DNA from: Acidovorax sp. NCPPB 4044
GTDB taxonomy: Bacteria; Pseudomonadota; Gammaproteobacteria; Burkholderiales; Burkholderiaceae_C
Assembly (NCBI RefSeq): GCF_028069655.1
Contig: NZ_JAMCOS010000001.1
Location: forward strand, 4,432,001-4,496,000
Direction of reading: 5' to 3'
Length of the DNA: 64,000 nt
Made by a program: the position numbers and the translations under genes. The notes beneath the pieces are model-generated. The model was not told where the DNA came from. It searched no databases and saw only the letters and a program-made list of their open reading frames with translations. Of the stretch, positions 58,675 to 64,000 are shown in pieces. The first letter of the stretch is position 1. Each line of letters starts with the position of its first letter.

Positions 58675-60048
58675 ATGACCGCCACCCCTTCCGAGCCCTC
58701 CGCGCCGCCACCGGGCGCCCCCTCCCCCCGCCGTTCCTGGCGCGCCGCCTGGCGCGTGTACGGGGAGCCCGCCAGCCTGCGCATGCTGGCGCTCGGCTTC
58801 TCGGCCGGGCTGCCGCTGCTGCTGGTGCTGGGCACGCTGTCGTTCTGGCTGCGCGAGGCTGGCGTGGACCGCACCACCATCGGGTACCTGAGCTGGGTGG
58901 GCCTGGCCTATGCCTTCAAGTGGGTGTGGGCGCCGCTGGTGGACCGCATGCCGCTGCCGCTGCTCACGCGCGCACTGGGGCGGCGGCGCGGCTGGCTGCT
59001 GCTGTCGCAGGCGATGGTGATGGGCGGGCTCGCGGGCATGGCCTTCAACGACCCGCGGGTGGACCTCGCGCCCCTGGTGTGGTGCGCGCTGGCGGTGGCC
59101 TTCGGGTCGGCCACGCAGGACATCGCGCTCGATGCCTTCCGCATCGAGTCGGCCGACACCGACCGGCAGGCCGCGCTCGCGGCCACCTACCAGACGGGCT
59201 ACCGCCTCGCGATGATCTGGGCCGGCGCCGGCGTGCTGTGGCTCGCGGCGCGCGCCGAGGTGCCGGGCGCCGAGGGATACCAGGGCGGTGCCTGGCGGTT
59301 CGCGTACCTGGCCATGGCGGCATCGATGCTCGTGGGCGTGGTCACCGTGCTGTGCTCGCGCGAGCCCGCGCCGCGCCCGCTGGCGCCGGCGCGCACGCCA
59401 GCCGAATGGCTGCGCGGCGCGCTGGTCGATCCGTTCGCCGATTTCATCCGACGCTACGGCGCACAGGCGGCGCTGATCCTGGCGCTGATCGCGGTCTACC
59501 GCATCAGCGACGTGGTGATGGGCATCATGGCCAACCCGTTCTACGTGGACATGGGCTACACCAAAGACGAGGTGGCCGCCGTGACCAAGGTGTTCGGCGT
59601 CTTCATGACGCTCGCCGGCGCGTTCGTGGGCGGCGTGCTGTCGATGCGGCTGGGCGTGATGCGCGTGCTCATGCTGGGCGCGGTGCTCTCGGCGCTCAGC
59701 AACCTGCTGTTCGCGTGGCTGGCGACGCGCGGGCACGACCCGCTGGGCCTGGTGCTGGTGGTGTCGGCCGACAACCTGGCGGGCGGCATCGCCTCGGCGG
59801 CCTTCATCGCCTATCTCTCGGGCCTCACCAACGTGCAGTATTCGGCCACGCAGTACGCGCTGTTCAGCTCCATGATGCTGCTGCTGCCCAAGTGGCTGGC
59901 GGGCTTTTCCGGGAAATTCGTGGACACCTTCGGCTATGCGGAGTTCTTCGTCGCGACCGCCGTGCTGGGCCTGCCCGTGCTGGTGCTGGTCGCGCTGGCA
60001 GCGCGCGCCCACGGCCGCGAGCGGCCCGCTGCGGGCGGCGCACGCTGA
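58675..60048 (+). CDS. AmpG-family muropeptide MFS permease
   Basis: The 457-residue protein has about 12-14 helices and AmpG signatures: MLALGFSAGLPLLLVLGTLSFWLREAGVDRTTIGYLSWVGLAYAFKWVWAPLVDRM, ATQDIALDAFRIE and YRISDVVMGIMANPFYVDMGYTKDEVAAVTK. It imports anhydromuropeptides for cell wall recycling. It is divergent from the AraC gene. Confidence 0.9.
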   Translation: MTATPSEPSAPPPGAPSPRRSWRAAWRVYGEPASLRMLALGFSAGLPLLLVLGTLSFWLREAGVDRTTIGYLSWVGLAYAFKWVWAPLVDRMPLPLLTRALGRRRGWLLLSQAMVMGGLAGMAFNDPRVDLAPLVWCALAVAFGSATQDIALDAFRIESADTDRQAALAATYQTGYRLAMIWAGAGVLWLAARAEVPGAEGYQGGAWRFAYLAMAASMLVGVVTVLCSREPAPRPLAPARTPAEWLRGALVDPFADFIRRYGAQAALILALIAVYRISDVVMGIMANPFYVDMGYTKDEVAAVTKVFGVFMTLAGAFVGGVLSMRLGVMRVLMLGAVLSALSNLLFAWLATRGHDPLGLVLVVSADNLAGGIASAAFIAYLSGLTNVQYSATQYALFSSMMLLLPKWLAGFSGKFVDTFGYAEFFVATAVLGLPVLVLVALAARAHGRERPAAGGAR

Positions 60049-60058
60049 ACGCGGGCTG

Positions 60059-60073
60059 TTTACCTAACTTTAC
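60059..60073 (+). promoter_or_regulatory. TTTAC direct repeat upstream of response regulator gene
   Basis: TTTAC occurs at 60059-60063 and 60069-60073, a 10-bp period as used by OmpR-type regulators. It lies 73 bp before the regulator ATG and could be an autoregulatory site. Confidence 0.35.
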
Positions 60074-60146
60074 GGAGACTTCAACGCCCCGAGATGCACC
60101 GCGGCGAGCATGAAGCCTCCGCCCTCCTGCGGAGAAGACACACGCC

Positions 60147-60866
60147 ATGAGTACCGCCCAACTGTTGATGATCGAAGACGACTTCCGCCTCGCGCAGATG
60201 GTCATCGAATACCTCGCCCAATCGGGGCTGGAGGTCGCCCACATGGCCGACGGGCAGAGCGGCATGGCGCGGCTGCAGGGCGGCGAAGCCGGCCCCCTGC
60301 CGGACCTCGTGATCCTGGACCTGATGCTGCCCGACATGGACGGCCTGGACGTGTGCCGCCGCATCCGTTCGCTGCCCGGGCCCGCCGCGCAGGTGCCGGT
60401 GCTGATGCTCACGGCCAAGGGCGACCCCATGGACCGCATCATCGGCCTGGAGATCGGCGCGGACGACTACCTGCCCAAGCCCTTCGAGCCGCGCGAGCTG
60501 CTGGCGCGCATCCGCGCCATCCTGCGCCGCCGCGAAAGCGGTCCGGCCGCGCCTTCGCAGGCGATGCGCTTCGGCACGCTGGAGATCGACCGCGACGCGC
60601 GTTCGGTCACCGTGGGCGGCCAGCCCGCCGACCTCACCTCCTACCAGTTCGACCTGCTCGTGGCCCTGGCCGAGCGCGCGGGCCGCGTGCTCACGCGCGA
60701 CCAGATCATGGAGGCCGTGCGCGGCCGCGAGCTGGAGGCGTTCGACCGCTCCATCGACGTGCACATGGGCCGCATCCGCGCGGCCATCGAGGCCGACCCG
60801 AAGAACCCGCGCCGCATCCTCACGGTGCGCGGCGTGGGGTATGTGTTCGCCAAGCAGCAGGACTGA
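60147..60866 (+). CDS. OmpR-family response regulator
   Basis: The 239-residue protein has a receiver domain (Asp11-Asp12, phospho-acceptor Asp58 in LVILDLMLPDMDG, Lys111 in YLPKPFEP) and a winged-helix effector ending DVHMGRIRAAIEADPKNPRRILTVRGVGYVF. It pairs with the kinase at 61103, resembling RstA/RstB pairs. The two genes are separated by a GC-rich repeat element. Confidence 0.92.
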   Translation: MSTAQLLMIEDDFRLAQMVIEYLAQSGLEVAHMADGQSGMARLQGGEAGPLPDLVILDLMLPDMDGLDVCRRIRSLPGPAAQVPVLMLTAKGDPMDRIIGLEIGADDYLPKPFEPRELLARIRAILRRRESGPAAPSQAMRFGTLEIDRDARSVTVGGQPADLTSYQFDLLVALAERAGRVLTRDQIMEAVRGRELEAFDRSIDVHMGRIRAAIEADPKNPRRILTVRGVGYVFAKQQD

Positions 60867-60879
60867 CGGTGGTGGGCAT

Positions 60880-61010
60880 CCCCCTGACCGGCTGCGCCGC
60901 TTCCCCCTTCTCTCACGCCGCTGCGCGGCGTGGGAAGGGAGACGACGCCGGTGGCCGGGCAGAGCCCGCTCCACGGCGTCCGCTGGCATGGCCTGCTCCG
61001 CGGCCATCGG
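60880..61010. repeat. GC-rich dispersed element, copy 3 (regulator-kinase gap)
   Basis: CCCCCTGACCGGCTGCGCC, an imperfect internal inverted repeat CACGCCGCTGCGCGGCGTG, GACGCCGGTGGCCGGG, GAGCCCGCTCCACGGCGTCCG and TGGCATGGCCTGCTCCGCGGCC match copy 2 closely. It fills most of the 236-bp gap between the response regulator and kinase genes. Confidence 0.75.
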
Positions 61011-61102
61011 ACCGGCGGCCGCCGTGCGCAATTCGCGGGCTGCGCGCATGGCGCAGCGCAATGGACCACCGAGCCGGCGCAAACCGCGCCTGAAATCACC
61101 CC

Positions 61103-62395
61103 ATGTCCAATCCCTTTTCCCGCCGCCTCTACCTGCGCATCTGGCTCGCCGTGGTCGGGGGCGTGGCCGTGCTCACGCTCGCGGTGGGTTGGGCCTGGCG
61201 CATCGCCTCGGAGCAGAACGCGCTGTCGCAGCCCGCGCCGCCGCCGCGCGAGATCGTGCTGCTCGATCCGGCGGGCCAGCCGGTGCTGCGCGGCCTGGCG
61301 ATCCGGGTGCCGCCGTCCGAGGGCGGGCCGCCCGAGGGGCTGGAGTTCCGCGTCGAGGCCGAGGGGGCCGAGCTGCCCTACACGCTGCAGTTCTCGCCGC
61401 GCATGCGACCGCCCGGGCACGACCGGCGGGGCGGCCCCGAGGCGGCCTTCTGGACGCGGCCGCCGTTCGGCTTCCTGTGGCTGCTGGGGCTGGTGGGCGT
61501 GGCGGTGGCCGTGGGCGTGTTCCCCATCATCCGCCGGTTGCTCAAGCGGCTGGAGAACCTGCAGCGCGGCGTGCAGCGCTTCGGCGAGGGCGACCTGTCG
61601 GTGCGCGTGGCCGAGCACGGCCTCGACGAGGTGGCCGACCTCTCGCGCCAGTTCAACGCCGCTGCCGCGCGCATCGAGACACTGGTGAAGTCGCACAAAT
61701 CGCTGCTGGCCAATGCATCGCACGAGCTGCGCTCGCCGCTCACGCGCATCCGCATGGGGCTGGAGCTGATGCAGGGCAGCACGCCCTCCCCCGCCTTCCG
61801 CGAAGAGATCCTGCGCAACATCGCCGAGCTGGACCAGCTCGTGGACGAGATCCTGCTCGCGAGCCGGCTGGATGCGCGCGAGGCCGACATGGGCACGGTG
61901 GAGGCCGTCGAACTGCTGGGCCTGGCCGCCGAGGAATGCGTGCGCGTGGATGCCGAGCTGGACGCGGGCATGGGCAGCGATGCGCTGGAAGTGCAGGGCG
62001 TCGCCAAGCTGCTGCGCCGCGCGCTGCGCAACCTGCTGGAGAACGCGCGCCGCTACAGCCAGGGCGAGATCACCGTGCACCTGCAGCGCGCGGGTGGCCA
62101 TGCCGAGGTGCGCGTGTGCGACCACGGCCCGGGTGTGCCGCCGGCCCAGCGCGAGCGCATCTTCGAGCCGTTCTACCGCCTGCCGGGCGCGAGCGAGCGG
62201 GCGGGCGGCGTGGGCCTGGGCCTCTCGCTGGTGCGCTCCATCGCCGAGCGGCACGGCGGCAGCGTGCGCTGCGAGGACCGGCCCGACGGGCAGAGCGGCG
62301 CGTGCTTCGTGCTCTCGCTGCCGCTGGCGGGCGCCCCGGCACCGCAGGCCGGCATCCCCGCGCTGCACGCCCCGCCCATTCCGCCCGTTCCCTGA
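61103..62395 (+). CDS. Sensor histidine kinase
   Basis: The 430-residue kinase has helices at about 12-32 and 122-142 flanking a short periplasmic loop, a HAMP domain (about 143-195), the H-box LANASHELRSPLTRIRM (His207), N-box RALRNLLENARRYSQG and G boxes DHGPGVPPAQ and GVGLGLSLVRSIAERHGG. The short sensor loop is RstB-like. It phosphorylates the regulator encoded at 60147. The last 25 residues are Pro-rich. Confidence 0.92.
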   Translation: MSNPFSRRLYLRIWLAVVGGVAVLTLAVGWAWRIASEQNALSQPAPPPREIVLLDPAGQPVLRGLAIRVPPSEGGPPEGLEFRVEAEGAELPYTLQFSPRMRPPGHDRRGGPEAAFWTRPPFGFLWLLGLVGVAVAVGVFPIIRRLLKRLENLQRGVQRFGEGDLSVRVAEHGLDEVADLSRQFNAAAARIETLVKSHKSLLANASHELRSPLTRIRMGLELMQGSTPSPAFREEILRNIAELDQLVDEILLASRLDAREADMGTVEAVELLGLAAEECVRVDAELDAGMGSDALEVQGVAKLLRRALRNLLENARRYSQGEITVHLQRAGGHAEVRVCDHGPGVPPAQRERIFEPFYRLPGASERAGGVGLGLSLVRSIAERHGGSVRCEDRPDGQSGACFVLSLPLAGAPAPQAGIPALHAPPIPPVP

Positions 62396-62439
62396 TCGGC
62401 CCCCAGCCGAGGACCTGACCTGCCGCAGAGTCCACGGAA

Positions 62440-63744
62440 TCAGGGCCGCACCGGTGCGCCAAGCGGCCAGCGCCAGGCCATGAAGGCGAAGAGCGCGGCC
62501 CCCAGCACCAATGCCGATGCGGCGGCCCCCAGGCCGAGCGTGAAGCCCGTCGCCTCGCTGGCCGTGTGGTGCAGCATCCAGGCCACCATCGGCGGGCCGG
62601 CGATCTGCCCCACGCCGTAGGCGGCCGTGAGCAGGCCCGGGAAGCTGTCGCTCGCCTGCGGCCAGAGGCGCCGCGCCTCCTGCAGCGCGTAGAAGGTAAT
62701 GGCGGTGAACGGCAGGCCCAGCACCAGGCTGCCCAACGCGAACCCCGCCGCCCCCGGCCACGCCAGGCCCAGGCCGATGGCGCCCGCCTGCACGAGGTAG
62801 GCGGCCAGCAGCAGGTGGCGCCGGTCCCAGCGCGCAGGCGTGCGCGTGGAGAGCCAGGCCCCCAGCGCCACGCCGGCGCCGAAGATCGGCCAGAACAGGT
62901 CCACCCAGACCGAGCCGGCCGGCAGCGCCGACCGGGCGATCACGGGCAGGAAGGTGGCGGTGACGATGTAGCCCAGCCCGGCCAGGCCGTACGCCACGGT
63001 GAGCAGCACGCGCGCCAGCACTTCGCCCTGCCCGCCGCCCGCCATGGGCGATGCCGCAGCCGCTGCCGCCGCCGTGGGCTGCGCGCCCTGCCGGACGGCC
63101 GCCGGGCCGGGCGCCTCCGGCGCACCGTGCACGACCGGCCACGCCGCCGCGCAGAGCACCACGGCCAGCACCCCGAACGCCGCCCAGCCGGCGGCAGCCG
63201 GCCAGCCGCCGGCCACCATCGCGCTGGCCGACAACCCCGTGAGCAGGATGCCGAGCCCCGGCCCGCAGAAGATCAGCCCGCCCAGCGCCGGTCTGCCCAG
63301 CGCCACGAGGCGCGCCATGCACCAGGCCGAAATGTTGAGGAAGACGAAGGCGCTGGTCACCCCGGCCAGGAACCGCAGCGTCGGCCACGCGCCCGGCACG
63401 GGCAGGGCCATCGCCAGCGTCAGCACGCCCGCCGCCGCCAGGCCCGCGCGCGCCATGCGCGCCGCCGGCCAGGCCCGGCCCGCGCGCCGCGCCCACCAGG
63501 GCAGCGCCATGCACAGCAGCGCGCCGAGCAGGTAGCCCAGGTAATTGGCCGTGGCGAGCCAGCTGCCGCCCGCGAGCGTGAGCGCGCCGTCCTGCAGCAT
63601 CATGGGCAGCAGTGGCGTGAAGGCGAAACGGCCGATGCCCATGGCCGCGCCCAGCGCCGCCATGCCGGCCAGCGCCACCGCCAGCGGGCTGTGCGCAGGC
63701 GGGGCGTGCGTGGCGCGGAGGTCGGAGGGCGGGAATGAATTCAT
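62440..63744 (-). CDS. YbfB/YjiJ-family MFS transporter
   Basis: The 434-residue protein has about 12 helices and the family start AALGAAMGIGRFAFTPLLPMMLQDGALTLAGGSWLATANYLGYLLGAL, and SDSFPGLLTAAYGVGQIAGPPMVAWM. Substrate is unknown. It is divergent from a LysR gene (63802), which may control it. Confidence 0.88.
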   Translation of the reverse strand: MNSFPPSDLRATHAPPAHSPLAVALAGMAALGAAMGIGRFAFTPLLPMMLQDGALTLAGGSWLATANYLGYLLGALLCMALPWWARRAGRAWPAARMARAGLAAAGVLTLAMALPVPGAWPTLRFLAGVTSAFVFLNISAWCMARLVALGRPALGGLIFCGPGLGILLTGLSASAMVAGGWPAAAGWAAFGVLAVVLCAAAWPVVHGAPEAPGPAAVRQGAQPTAAAAAAASPMAGGGQGEVLARVLLTVAYGLAGLGYIVTATFLPVIARSALPAGSVWVDLFWPIFGAGVALGAWLSTRTPARWDRRHLLLAAYLVQAGAIGLGLAWPGAAGFALGSLVLGLPFTAITFYALQEARRLWPQASDSFPGLLTAAYGVGQIAGPPMVAWMLHHTASEATGFTLGLGAAASALVLGAALFAFMAWRWPLGAPVRP

Positions 63745-63751
63745 CTTATTT

Positions 63752-63781
63752 TGTGATCTAATTTTTATAAATCATCTCACA
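63752..63781. promoter_or_regulatory. AT-rich divergent region with TGTGA/TCACA dyad
   Basis: TGTGA (63752-63756) and TCACA (63777-63781) flank an AT-rich centre between the divergent transporter and LysR genes. This is a plausible LysR-binding and promoter region. Confidence 0.35.
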
Positions 63782-63801
63782 TCGAGATTTCATACCTCCC
63801 C

Positions 63802-64000
63802 ATGGACCTCATCGCCCTCGAGATTTTCCGCGCCGTAGCCACCGAAGGCAGCGTCACGCGTGCGGCCGAGCGCCTGGGCCGCGCGCAGTCGAACGTGACT
63901 ACGCGCGTGCAGCAACTCGAAGAGCAGTTGGGTGCCACGCTGTTCCTGCGGGAGGGGCGCGGCATGGTGCTCACGCCCGAGGGCGAAACCCTGCTGGGCT
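63802..64000 (+). CDS. LysR-family regulator (partial, continues past window)
   Basis: The first 66 residues read [66 protein letters not shown], a complete LysR helix-turn-helix and linker start. It is divergent from the YbfB-type transporter and probably regulates it. The C-terminal domain lies outside. Confidence 0.92.
   Translation, partial: MDLIALEIFRAVATEGSVTRAAERLGRAQSNVTTRVQQLEEQLGATLFLREGRGMVLTPEGETLLG

Noticed and set aside
57802..60012. Reverse frame running through AmpG into the AraC gene
   Set aside because: Only the 57802-58566 part shows a real protein (AraC); the rest is the antisense shadow of ampG.

Overview
The window is high-GC chromosomal DNA from a betaproteobacterium of the Comamonadaceae, most probably the plant-associated Acidovorax/Paracidovorax group. 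The evidence is the set of gene families, the mre/mrd and gatCAB clusters transcribed in opposite directions, and an AvrPphE/HopX-type type III effector behind a perfect plant-inducible-promoter (PIP) box. Family names come from reading the proteins by eye, without database searches. No rRNA, tRNA, CRISPR array, intact insertion sequence or prophage was seen.

Layout, left to right. 1-3114: partial VanZ-like gene, hemJ and divergent hemB, CorA-type Mg transporter. 3299-8441: MarR regulator with an operator over its own promoter, then a three-part drug efflux operon (NodT-type outer membrane factor, EmrA, EmrB). 8578-10157: dienelactone hydrolase and divergent SDR oxidoreductase. 10204-16154: marC, creB, creC, an interposed periplasmic protein, creD and a small overlapping gene; a CreB-type tag precedes creD. 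16180-17516: hopX effector and its PIP promoter. 17556-20022: hemerythrin with an FNR-like box, a cysteine-repeat periplasmic protein, CsbD, cysH. 20170-24410: Fur-box-controlled FecI/FecR/TonB-receptor iron module. 24631-27434: an unusual accessory cluster of a caspase/CHAT-like protein followed by three tandem membrane-anchored paralogues. 27525-31223: Mla-type lipid transport operon. 31559-36546: GMC oxidoreductase, a possible second secreted protein, a TSUP permease and a LysR regulator. 36707-40625: sdaA and a polar amino acid ABC transporter. 41812-46402: mrdA-mreD-mreC-mreB (cell shape). 46608-49879: gatC-gatA-gatB. 49959-58566: pyrE and exonuclease III with overlapping start codons, an apparent deletion scar, a SRPBCC-flavin reductase fusion, a GAF protein, a metallo-hydrolase, an M48 protease, an EamA transporter and an AraC regulator. 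58675-64000: AmpG, a second two-component system, a YbfB-type transporter and a partial LysR gene.

Two dispersed non-coding repeat families thread through the window. One is a roughly 50-bp unit with GCTAT/ATAGC arms and a GGCGGCAT block (seven copies). It supplies the stop codon of hemB and apparently the first codons of a lipoprotein gene. The other is a longer GC-rich element (three copies), two of which sit between a response regulator gene and its kinase gene. The most novel candidate system is the caspase-like protein with its triplicated membrane partners. The best supported pathogenicity element is hopX with its PIP promoter.
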